A DNA stretch of 64,000 bases from Sweltsa coloradensis (taxonomy: Eukaryota > Arthropoda > Insecta > Plecoptera > Chloroperlidae): contig JAMZAV010001828.1 of NCBI GenBank assembly GCA_024449915.1, positions 248,001-312,000 of the forward strand, given 5' to 3'. The position numbers and the translations under genes are program-made. The notes beneath the pieces were generated by a model. It was not told where the DNA came from, did no database searches, and saw only the letters and a list, made by a program, of their open reading frames with translations. Positions 36,301 through 48,300 of this stretch are shown here, piece by piece. Position 1 is the stretch's first letter. Each line of letters starts with the position of its first letter.

Positions 36301-39300
36301 GAATTTTTGTGAATTTTGGTGGAGGTGCCGGTCCAGACCGAACATTACTCGCGCAGTGGGCGGTACATCGTTTCGTGACGTCACGGGCTCCACAGAAATA
36401 GACTGCCAAAATAACGACTCGTATCACGGACTCCGCGGCAATAGTCCGCCAAAATAATGGTGCCTACAAATATTTATTTTTGCTTGGGAATCGATTCTGA
36501 ATAGATTTATGGGTCACAATGATCGATTCTAACTTAGTGGAATGAATGTCATCCCTACTTAAAAGGCTTAAAGGGCTTTTTTTAAATTTTCATTTAATTT
36601 ATTTTATTTTTTTAGATATACGTATACGTAGATTTAAACGCGAAATTTGGGTTTTATAAAACGAAATTTGGATTTTTATATCACCATTTCTCATTACCTC
36701 TAGGAATCGGTGTCATCCATATTTAATACAACGTATTAAGTAGGGGGCTGTATTTTTTTTGTGGAACGTTTTTGACTATAAATGTGAAATTACAAAGAAC
36801 ACTAAATTTGGGTTTTATATCACCATTTTTCATTAACTCTACTCATAGCTAAGCGTCCCAAATATTAGGCACTCCATGAACGTGGAGTTGTTCTCGTAAA
36901 GGATACAACAAAGAGATGAGGTTGCACACGTGGCCGTAGTTCTGTGTCAACAGGCAGAGAGCGACTGTTGCTACCGGGTTGTGGCACCAAGACTCGTACA
37001 GGCACGAGAAGAGGGAACAACTCTCCTGCAACACACAGGAAGTAGGTAGAGTGACCACTGTTGTCTGATGAACGGGAATTACAGGTACAATGAAAATATC
37101 GCAATAGTGCGATTTTCATGACAAAAATTTCTTTGATTGCAAATAAACTCATATCATATCTAAGTTCAAAGGTTTTGAAGGTTCTCTGAACATTTCAATA
37201 ATATCAGAATATTCGTTTACAGTCTGGTATTAGAGCTAACAAGCGGGCAAAAAATTGGAACAAAATTTAAAAAAAAACGTAGAAGCGCAATTTTTAAGAG
37301 AAATATTGCTTCAATTTGACCCAAAAACGAGGCAGTTGGAAGTTCAAAGATTTCAAAGTTCCCTGAAAATTGTATCTACATCAGAGATGCCACTGCCAAA
37401 CAAACAGACAAAAAAACACCCGCACTACTCCTCTCAGGGTAGTCAAATTGAAGTCTTTGCTATGTTCATCCAACTTATACCTAGTCTGTAAGTTATACAA
37501 TTGTTTATTATCTTAAGAAATTTGACAATGCTTATTAAGTTATTATTGCTTATGTTACGATGCTCGTGCTTGCTACGACATCATACATGTAATTCAAGAG
37601 CTGCAAATAAATACAATACAATAGTCTGTAGGCCATGGAACTGCTTCCTCTAGGCTAAATTAATTAATTGAAAGACAGATTGGCACGTGTACTTCACAAT
37701 TCACAGTACGGTACGTCGTAGTGCCAGGTTCACCCCCCCCCCCAAAGGTCCTGGATCCACTCCTTGAGTAATCCGGTACTGGAAACACTAACCCAAACCC
37801 AACTTTATTGGGTGGGTCGATATAATAAAAAGAATTAAAAAATAAATTAAAATTATAATAACTAGGAAAACGCTAAAGTCCCGCCGCGTTGATGGATGAG
37901 CTTTTTAAAGTTTTTAGTTTGCGTGGGATATCTTTACTTTTGCAAGTGCTTTGTTTTGTTGCCTACGCATTGTAGGTGATTGTTGTCAAGTTTCTATTGT
38001 TTCTTCTTTCTTGTCAATTGGTATTATTAACCGTTAAAAACTTATATTAAAAGCTTTATTTCTATGGATTCTGGCTAACTTTTTCAACTTTTTCTTTCAA
38101 AAGGTACATCACCATAACCTTAAAGGTGGGCTGTACTCAAGGGTCCGAGAATTTTCTTAAGAATGGCAATGTAAAAACTATAATGCCGAAAACCCCATCC
38201 AAAACGGATAAGAACTCGCGAAACGACAGCGCGTTGAAATTCTGGGGTGGCCGTCCGTGACGTCACCGCTCCCACTCGCCCAGCGGTCGCAGCCCGCGCG
38301 GACCTCATGCTGTCTGACCGGACTGTGCTGCGGGGAACAACAACATCTTCCCTTTATATATGTGTGGGCGTTATAGGGGTAGCAGTGCGAAGTGACCATC
38401 CTTCTAATTCAATGTAAAACGTGTGTACATACTGAAGTTATATTGAAGCGTATTTTTTTTTTTATATAATTATTCTTATTGACTAAATGCCAGGCGGCAG
38501 TGTTGTGATTTTGTGCTAAAACGTATTTTATTGTGTATTGTATTGCTAATGCTAGATAACCCCATGATTATGAACATGAACACGCGTCAATATGAATATA
38601 TGTTGTGTATTCGGGTGCAGTAATCAGCCAGGAAAATCAGTGATCGTCGATGGAAAGAAAGTTAGTTTTCAGTTTCCAAATCGTGATAGATCGCCGACTC
38701 GTCATAAATCTTGCTTGAAGAAAATTAATTGCATGGGGTTTACACCTAGTAAATATTCAGTTGTATGTGCTACCCACTTTACTGAAGAAGACTTTGAAAT
38801 ATCATCTAATTTATAAAAAAAATCAGTTTGGCATGCCGCATATTAGGCTCAATTTCGAATCCCGTGTTAAAAAGGATTCAAAACCGTCAATAAAATTAAA
38901 AGGGGGATATTCATCGTTTCAACAAGTCACAAAAAAGAACCAAGTAGAAGAAAGATAGTGGGCGATGCTGTCACAGAAAGCGAGAGTTTTGATACAGAGT
39001 TACAATGTATTTATTATTAGTATTGTAGTTGGTAGTTATTAGTATTGTACAGCCCGAGATAGAAATTCATGTCGGCACAACTGTGTTGAACGAGAATCCC
39101 ATCCAGGAAATAGTAATTCAACGTGAATTAATCGGTTATGACTGTCGTTGACAGACTATCGAAGATGACGCCCCTGTGGATAATGATAAAGATGTGGATG
39201 TATCTTCAGAGTGTTCTTTCTAAGAGTGCATTACTGACGACTATGTGTCATCTAGTTACGACGACATACCATCTAATGATGACGACTTATTATCTAGTGA

Positions 39301-42300
39301 TGTCAACGTTCCTAGTTTCATTGTATCACTCATGCATTTCAAAGCAAATCTAAGCGTAACGCAAGACTGAATACTCCAATTTACATCTTCCCCATTTCCG
39401 TTTCCCCACCCTCGCAGAAAGAGTTAGTAATGAAATCAACAACTTTCATACACAGTATAACATGACGTGTATCAGTATATATTAGTTTATTGGTGCAATA
39501 TATCTTTCAACTGTCCAAAATGATTGGTCACAGTTAATGGGGGTTAAGGGGTTGGGGTCTCTTCCGTGAACAATTACCATTTTACACAATAAGACACCCA
39601 AAGTTATTTTCTGGAGTCTTCTGTACTGCGTCATAAACTTTCACCACGCAGTCACTACGATAGTGTTTTGTGAGTGTGATGGCCGTTATTCAACCCTATC
39701 ATTTAGAGCCTCGACGTTCTGATAGAAGGGAGAATAAACCAAAAAAATCACTTATAGGCAGATCAGGGAATATTGATTGGTGTAATTGTGGGGAGTGCGT
39801 AATAACGTTGATAGACGAAACTAGTGGGTATTCACTGTATTGCAGTGATAGTAAAGTAATAAGGGAACATCGGGGCAGTGCTGACTGTATCACAGAACAT
39901 ATTATTTTTTAAAGTGTCGTGTTAAATCTTGATACACTGAACACAGCAAATCACTTATTAGCTTTGCATGCGCCTGATAGCCAATTAGTAATTCTAAACG
40001 AATCATTTAATAATACATCGCTACGTTGCTTACCAACAATTTGTTTACTGGATGAATTCGTGGGTCAACATTTGGCAAAAAGAAAAGGAAGGTTATTGGG
40101 ATACCCATCGTATGTTGTGAACTGTATTCGCGCGAAAGGTACCCAGAATCAACAGGGTTCTACGTTGGTTTTAAAGCAGCTGACGGTTACGAGCCTGAGT
40201 ATTTTGAATAACTTCTTCATTGGTGAGTTAATTGAGTTTATTATTTTGTTATTTAGTATTACTATTATTGGGGTAGTGAGTCCGGCGAAAACAAGGGCTT
40301 GAGCCATGCACGCATGGTGTGACGTTGGCTGCAGCCAGCGACCCGCGGCCGTCGAGACTAGGGAGCGGTGACGTAGGCACCCCCACCCCTCCAACTTTGA
40401 GGCGGGCTAGCTCTCGAACGGCTCGTGCGTTTGAGCTCGGGTTTTTACTGGGGTTATCAAAATCGTGTCAAAAATGTGTTTCATACATAAAAACGCGTTT
40501 TTGAAATTTACCCCACTTTAACTACAGCCCACCTTTAATGTCCATGTATAATATGAACGTTGTAGCCTCACCCGTTTGGTCAGAATTGGCCCAAATGGCA
40601 CGAAAATATCGCACAAAAAATCGAAAAAAATCATAAAAGTGCGATATTCATGAGAAATATTTCTTCGATTGTACCCAAAAAGGTGGCAAGTCTAAGTTCA
40701 GAGATTTTGAAGGTCCTGTCAAATTTTCATCAAGATCGCATATGCCGTTTGCCCGGTAGAGAGCGAACAAACAGACGGAAAAACAAACAAACAAAAAAAA
40801 AAAAAAAAAAAAAAAAAACACCCGAGCTAAATTTTTTGGGGGGTCAGTGAAATTGAAGTCTTCGCTTCACTCGCTTCGCTCGCTATGCTCATCCAATAAT
40901 GTAGACAATTATTTAATTTCCTTATATGAAACTAGGTCTTAGGCCTATCAACTCAAGAGTAGTCCTACAGTTATTGTAGGGCTTTCTTCGAATGAAACGA
41001 AGTGCTGACCATGAATAAACTTCAATTTGAAGAATTCGAAGAACAAAATTAACAGTTTTTAACTCCCCATTACGTGTAACGTCAACCTACTTTTGTTTTC
41101 AAGTCCTTAAGCGTTGTCCTCAGCTCGAAGAGTTCCGACGAGGTCAAGAGAATAGTGTTGAGATTCTCCACCATGATACTGGCAAACCTGAGGTTTCCTT
41201 CATTGAGAAGAATCTCGGAGAGGGTTCTGTATACGTCTTCCGCGTTCAGCAGAACGCACAGCTGGCTGAGAACAAGGCAAGACCTGTCACTCACGTGTAG
41301 AAGGGGAACAACAACCAGCACTTATAGGCTGCAACACTCTGTACTCTTCAGATCCAGCTACAGCCCATCGGTAAGAACTAAGAATGTGTTTGTGGAGTAC
41401 ATCTATGTACATAATTATATTTAGTTGTCTTCCTTTGTAAACCAGGTTTTTAACTGAATAGGATAGACGTAAAATAAATTAATTAATTAACAACGTAGCG
41501 CAAAAATTTAAAAAATCATTCATAAGTACAAGAAATAAATTAATAAAGGCCCTAATACTTTAATTATAACTAAGCATGCAGTAAAAATGAGTTTATTGTC
41601 ACAAGTAGTAATCCCTAATAATGGCTAACTAAGTCAAAATTTAATTACCAGAATTTTCAGTTTTCACACAAGCATTTAAGAACATAACTTCACTAAAAAT
41701 CTAATATAAAAACTAAAAAGGAAGAATAACTTAACTTTTCTAATAGTAATAGCGTACCTCTTGACATTACTTATTTCAAGTCCAAATAATATAAATATCA
41801 GAAATAGGCCCATATTAAATAAATAAACATTTATATTTATGATGGTGAAAAAATGCCGATCCCGGCAACATTAGCACAAAACTGTTTCGTGCCCTCTACA
41901 TCGGTTTGAAGAACACCACTCAACCCGACATTGTAGGAAATGAGGATGGATTTTTTTACAAGCCATCCATTTAACAGATAGACCTTACCGAATAATGAAG
42001 GAACCCCGATTCTCCAACAGACTCCTGTCGGAACTAAACTGCTTCAGTAGACTAATAAAGAACTTGTAGAAGTACGGGTTGGTGTTGTTGTCCAAAGTGT
42101 TTTCCACTTTCACTCCTTCCAGCGATGGAAACTTTTTGTTGGCAGGGGACGAAATGATCTCAGCCAACACCTGTTGCGATGGAATGAAACACAGAAGTGA
42201 GAAATACAAGAGACTTACTTTACTAAATGTATTGATTAAAGAAGGAGAAGAAGGTGGACAAGGCCTAGGAGGAGATGGAAGGACACCATTGCAGAAGGAG

Positions 42301-45300
42301 ACTTAGAGCCAAGAGGAGAGAGCTGGGAAGAAATGAACGATACAATTGTGAGAGGATAGTAAGAAGAGAACTGCCAGAAGCAGGAAATTGCGATCCACAA
42401 TGATTTGATTTGATTGGATATTGCTTAACGTCTCATATTTATGCAACTTGGCTAATCGAGACATAGGGATGGACGTAAGGGGTGACGCAGGGGGACAAGG
42501 GGTGGACAGGCCTGTGCTGGTCAGAACCAGCCAGAAGCGTATGGGGAGGGCAGAGGTTCCCCCACGTCGTGGTCGTCTCCGTCTGTGTCATCATTTGTTT
42601 GTGTTGTCATTGTCGTCGCCGTCGGGGAGGTAGTCAAAGGGAAGGGGAAAGTTCCCCGACGACGACCCTTAATATTGTAATAACTAGTGCAATAAGCTTA
42701 ATCTTGGAAGAGTTGATGCCACTTGAAGAGCCTAACATTTGAAATGTGTGCGCAATACACAAAACAGGGGATTAAACGAGATGGTCAAAGTCTCGTCAAA
42801 CTACTATACCAAAAAGCCTATGGGAATGAAAGAATATGGGGGCGTTTGCCATTTGCGGAGGTTTCTGGCTGGGGATGTAAGTAATAAGTGATACTGATAA
42901 CACACTGTAGGACCTATTCCAACAAATATTTCTAATGTAGGACCTGTTACATAATTTTCTGACAACCTCAAATATATGCATACAAGTGAACCGTCAAACT
43001 TGAAAAATAATATGTAGTAAGTAGGGAAGATGACGGGTACGGGTATGTGTTTCCACTACCCGTTTACCCGTAAAACCCGGTTCCTGAATTGAGGTGCCAC
43101 ATTGTAGGCATATGGCTAATGGGCTACCGTAATGTAAACATGCGCTTTCTCATATCTTTTGTGCTTGGCGGCGTTTTTCTTTTGAATTATAATGTCCTTT
43201 GTTCATGTCGCCGACTTGTGGCAGTGTGCTGAGTATGTCCCCCCCCCCCCCTCCTGCCTAACCACTCATGCGATCTTCCAGAGATTATACTGCGTAAATA
43301 ATTACCACAACATTACTTATGTTTTCAATCTGCTAGAAGTCAAAACTTAAAAGCTATCACCCATGGCGATAAACCTTTCCTTATCTTGTTTACTCTCATT
43401 CGGGCTCCAGTCCCCCCCCCACGCCCCGCGCCAACGCATCCATCGTAAGTCGTGACCTTGACTTGACTGTGTCAAGATATAAAGCAGATGCAACGAAACA
43501 GTGTGTTATCTTAATGGCCCGCTGCTGTTCCTCTTTCGTGATTATGAAATACTACTTCATCGGCACGTCATTGTTTATAGAACAGCATTACGTCGTCCCA
43601 GATATTACGATAATTGATGAGCGCGTTTCTTCACAGTTCATTTGACACCCCACACGATTTTTTTGTGTTACTACCCGGGCAACCCGCGGGTAATGTGGAC
43701 GGGTGGGTCGTAAAAAAGTCGGGTTTCGTCATCCCAAGTATTAAGTAAATACTAAAACTTAAATTTACCTCTAGATCCTGTTGCACCACTTGATCCGAGG
43801 TATCCGACAGAACACGCAGCAGTATCGGGAAAAGTTCATCCACGTGAGAGAACATTTTGTTGGGGATCTTGATGTGGAGGTGATAGATCCACTGAAGTAC
43901 GGCCACCTTAGTGGACACAGAGACGTGGACCAGATGTTTCGTCAGTACGTCCACGACCGAGGCCAGGTCTAGCTGGGGCCGAGGTTTGCTGGGGAGCAGG
44001 CAACACAGGCTTTACCAGAGATATGTGAGAGATGATAGATACTAGGGTTGCCGTTTGATAATCGAAATATCGATTGATACGATTATTTCCCGAAACGATC
44101 GATAATCGAATAGCTCGCCCGCCCGAAATTTTGTAATTTACCGCCCGCTCTGCAGAACTTCTTAAAATAGTACCAGTCAAGACATTAATCGCTTTATTCC
44201 GTGAAAAAATGCGTCCACTGCCAGATCTACAACACGCGTAAGGCGTGAAGTACGAAGCGCCTGTACTGCTGCAGTATAGGCTACTAGCATGACGCGTATG
44301 TGTTACAGACCGGCTCGGCTCGGGCGGCTGCACTCCCGCGCCGATCAGGCGCAGATTGCTCAACCTCGGCGCGTCACACTCTTTTTTCTTTCTTTCTTTC
44401 TTTTTTTTCCTTTCATTTTTTCTTTTTTTTTCTTTTTCTTTTCTTTTTTCTTTTCTTTTCATTCCCCACCCCCTTTTTTTATATATTCGATTCATTCATA
44501 AATTGCATTTAATATCCTTTTATTTGTTATCAAATTTGTTGAGTATTTAATGCATTGTTGTGTCTGCATCTATGTAATTAGATTTATTTAGTTGTCCTCC
44601 TTTGTAAATCAGTTTTTATAACTGAATAGGATAGACGTTAAATAAATAAATAAAAAATAAAAATAAATAAAAAAGGTCAACAAGTATTTTATCGAGATGC
44701 ATTCCTCCCTACTCCACGCCAACTTGGTATCGCTTGAGTTCATTCCGTAGTGCTACAATAATATTATCTTATCAGTTCTCTCACATCAACATTAGGTCGT
44801 CTTCCAAACTAATGTCCAACATTATTCATCTCGTCGCGTAATAAATATCAGAGCATTGAATAGTTAAACTGTTATCTCGTAAATGAATGAACGACAATCA
44901 CAACAAAAGCTGAAATGAAACTTTACAGAACCAGGGTTTCCAAGAAGAACGACCTTCACAAAGACAACACTCAAGCCGGGTAGCGTCTGTCTATTCCACG
45001 TAACGCGCTTTCGTAGGGCCGGCCAGACGCGTGGGGGGGGGAGCTCGTGAAAGACGTTGATAGCGTGGAAAAACCCTATTTTTAGCAAATAAAGGGAACA
45101 AAAGAATGCACTCGCAAAAGGTCCACGATCTGCGTCGGTATGCGAGCAAGTTTAGTTTATTTGATTATTGATTATCGATCGATATTTTTTTAAATCGATT
45201 ATCGCGATCGATAATCGATACCAAAATTCGCATCGAATGGCAACCCATATAGACACACTTCAGTACGACCACCTAACTGGACACAGAGTTGTGGACCAGG

Positions 45301-48300
45301 TGTTTGGTCAGCACCTACCGGTACCCCTACTTTCAAATTATTTGCAGTACGGTACCTGTTTTTGTAGTTGATTTTTTTGTTGTAATTGTTGCCATTGTTT
45401 GTTAGAAGCCTATAATATAATGTGTGTCAATCATTAATGATAAATTGATTAAAATGAATAAATTTACAAATTATTGTTTTTAATTTAATTTTTTTAATGG
45501 TTATGTAGAAAGAATGCCAATCGGCTGGAGTATGTTGGTGCAAGATAGGATCCAACAGCTTCCCTTCGAAAAGTGATGGTGGCTGTTGAGTGTTGAGTTT
45601 ATTGAAGAATAGGCCTAGTAACATAAATATATATAAAACACAGAAAAAACACTAGACGTTTCGACACGAGGTCTTGTTCACTAAAGAGAGAAAGGAACAG
45701 TCAGCTCAGAAGTTAAGAATAACATTACTTTAGGCCCTTTGCATAAACAAAATATAGGTCTACCTACATCATGTTACATGATGTAGGTAGACCTGTTGTA
45801 CATGATTCATGTACAACAAGAAAAATTTTCTCAAGTTTAGGAAATTTTAACTTTGCCCTGGTTTTCAGTTTGATGTTGTTTGTTGTTTCCCATACAGGAA
45901 CGCGTACCTTAATTTTGTATCCTAACCCAACATAAATTATGGTAGGTTCTTACTTATCTCCCGTGTCGTCTTCAATGGGCTCTGCAGATGAAGGCACATC
46001 CATACTAATCAGCTTCATGAAGCTAAAGTTGACTGCCTTTGCCGTCTCCTTGATGTCTGAATCCCAGTTAAGAAGATTTGAAATACTGTAGGCCTACCAG
46101 GAAAAAATCTTTATAATTACTAGACTGGAGAAGGGTTGACAGGTTGGGAAAACAAAGAGAACATAAATCCCAGCCTGAAGGGCTGGGGGTGACAAAACTT
46201 TTCTCCTGCTGATGACAACTGCATTAGTAATTTAAAGTTGTTAAACCTTAATCCACGACGCGTTTTGTCCTTCTGGGACTCGTCAGGCGGATGGTGGCCA
46301 CTAAAAATCAGCTAATTATATGCAAACAAAACTCACAACACATAACCAAACCTGTGGTAACTGGTAAGGCCACGCAATAAGTAAATTCTGCATGCATGTT
46401 GTCATCATCAGCAAGGTTACTTCACACACCATTCATACTGAGCCACACCCTCAGCATTATTAATTAATTACTACTAATTTTGTTACTTTGTAATTTACTA
46501 TTTACTATTTAGTTATTAACTAGGCCTACCTAGTAAGAAGTTCTTCAGTATGGGTAACAATGTGTAGGTAGGCCTACACCTATTCCAATAGGCCCAAAAC
46601 ATAATTGCCAGAACTTTTTAAATGAACGCATTCTATTTTCAAGAACGTTTAAAGAAACGTGATCTCTTTCTAGTGTGAGAATTTTAAAGTGGGCAAGTTC
46701 ATATATTTGATTTTTTTTTCTTTAAGTTTATAAAATATTCCCTTATCAAGGAGTCTATTTTATACCACTCTCCAGTCTTCCTTTAAAAATTTCCTTGAAA
46801 TCATGCTAGAGGTGGATAGGTAGGCCTACTAGATATATCAGTCAAACATTTTGACTGGTGTTGCATCTGAAAAAATAAGGAACAACTTGTTATTAGGCCT
46901 AGGCCTACCTTTTTTGAGGAACGTGAAATTTTTATATGTAGGCCTTACAGTACCTGGAAGTATTAAAATAGATGAATTTAAAGTTCCTTTTCGAAAGGAA
47001 CTTTCCGAAGTAGGCCTATAGGCCTAGTAGGGCTTATGATTATTTTAAACATGTTGGCCCTCCCACTACTGTAACAGTGAGAGACAAGACTGACAGAAAG
47101 TGTTAATAAACATAGCTACAGAACAAATTCTTGAAAGAAACCCAAAAGGATACTTTTTGATGATTCAGTGTCATAAGCTAAGCATGGCAGAATAGCAGTG
47201 AGAATTCCGGATGCAAAAGGCAGCATCGCTGGCCCCGATAACTGCACAAACTCTTTGATCCAGGTAATGGCAGTAAATTGTAGCAACTCATCAGTTGCTT
47301 GCGAGTGCGCGATCAGTATGTTGATCATTCCAGCAAAGTCCACTCTAGAGGGGTCACTCTTGATGCTGCGTAAGAATTCTCCGAGAACGGTGTCACACAT
47401 TTTCTTGATTTCTAAAGTGGGATCTTCTAAAATGCGGAAAAGTCCATCCAATATCTCGGGCAATAAGATTATAAGGTCAATATCTGGAACGGCATCCAAA
47501 ACAGACACCCAGGAGATTATGAATTGTCTTGCAAATGTGTTCTTGGTATAAATTCTTTCTCGGAGTAGGGGCATGAAATCGACAACGTTGAATGCAGAAC
47601 TTTCCGTCACGATATCTTTCATAAGTCGATCGAGCAGTTCAGAACCATTTTTAACATTCTGGTCAGGATCTGCAGCTAACTTGCTAAGCGCACTGAAGAT
47701 TTCTGTAAAGTCTTTTAATACTGACCCTCTGGCCACTTTAACGACATTGTACAGGGCCTCACATGCATAGTAACGCACTCGTAGGTCAGAATCACAGAAG
47801 CATGCGAGAATTGGGTGGATTAGCTCGTCAATATATAATGAAGTATCTTTTCCCAGTGCAACGGCAATTGCTGCTAAGCCAATAAGCCCCCCTTTTCTTG
47901 TGTGTGGATTTTGTGAGTTAGCAAAGTCTTGCCCAAGAACTTTCAGGAGTCGTTTAATCTGGGTTGAATTATTGACTGCAGCAAACTCCTTAACCATCCT
48001 ACAAAGAAACAAAGAAAAAATATTCAAAGAAAGCACTCCATTGCCTTCAATCGAAGCTAGATTGCGGAAACTAATAAATAGAATTGTGCTAATTCTTAGG
48101 ACTAGCGATAACAATCTTATCCAGATTCAAATGTAGGGCCTATTAATTACATATTTCATCTTGATAAGGTAGGCCTACAGGCCTAACCTTTTGTCTGTTG
48201 AGATCTCTTTGAAGGAGGTTGATGTTCTAGGACATGTATTTAAAATGTTTTTTTGTTGTAGATCTAGCTAGATCCATTAACAATAAGTACAGCTAGGACA

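Larger units (their letters stand above)
34659..36841. mobile_element. Composite TAGAGGTAGT-family element with nested insertions
   Basis: Left end TAGAGGTAGTAAAAAAT, right end ACCATTTTTCATTAACTCTA, flanks CTTATAGC (34651-34658) and CTCATAGC (36842-36849), 7 of 8. Inside are a LINE fragment (34844-35100), another partial copy of the same MITE (35690-36030) and a complete one (36039-36702). It sits in VAC14 intron 7, just beyond the exon 7 donor. Confidence 0.7.
38124..40534 (+). mobile_element. THAP/P2X7-C transposon with TTAA duplication
   Basis: Ends AGGTGGGCTGTACTCAAG and the inverted CTACAGCCCACCT share 12 bp. TTAA lies on both sides (38120-38123, 40535-40538), and the empty site ACCTTAATGTCC is visible in the related arm at 26215. 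It carries a THAP zinc-finger exon (38592-38816) and a decayed P2X7 C-terminal-like cysteine domain (39670-40209). No catalytic transposase domain is recognised. TTAA is the piggyBac-type target, but the ends and proteins do not look like piggyBac. Confidence 0.75.
37862..40896. mobile_element. Fold-back element interrupted by a THAP transposon
   Basis: Left CTAGGAAAACGCTAAAGTCC then CGCGTTGATGGATGAGC; the inner arm (AAAGCTTTATTTCTATGGAT, TTTTTCAACTTTTTCTTTCA, ATGTCCATGTATAATATGAA) matches 25959-27582 and 60673-62344. It stops at GCTCATCCAA (40896), so only one arm exists. The second element (38124-40534) is inserted in it at TTAA. VAC14 intron 6. Confidence 0.7.
44043..45248. mobile_element. 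hAT-like element, 1.2 kb
   Basis: Left TAGGGTTGCCGTTTGATAATCG, right CGAATGGCAACCCAT as imperfect partner; flanks ATAGATAC (44035-44042) and ATAGACAC (45249-45256), 7 of 8. The inside has ATCGAT words at both edges, a GC-rich part, a T/C-rich tract (44379-44472) and a retroposon tail (44574-44674). Related to 20010-21140. It was inserted into a decayed copy of VAC14 exon 4. VAC14 intron 3. Confidence 0.75.

Noticed and set aside
36849..36906. Extension of VAC14 exon 7 to the in-frame stop
   Set aside because: YPLREQLHV... does not match Vac14, whereas splicing at GTATCC restores the conserved Phe-Gly with exon 8.
38124..40534. piggyBac transposon
   Set aside because: The TTAA target fits, but the ends do not look piggyBac-like and no DDD transposase motif was seen; a THAP finger is not typical of it.
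43908..44495. 195-codon minus-strand frame
   Set aside because: It combines an A/G-rich tract, hAT sequence and only a wrong-frame overlap with VAC14 exon 4. The real exon frame is different.
45249..45306. An alternative VAC14 exon
   Set aside because: In-frame stop, no acceptor, and substitutions at residues conserved in the real exon 4.
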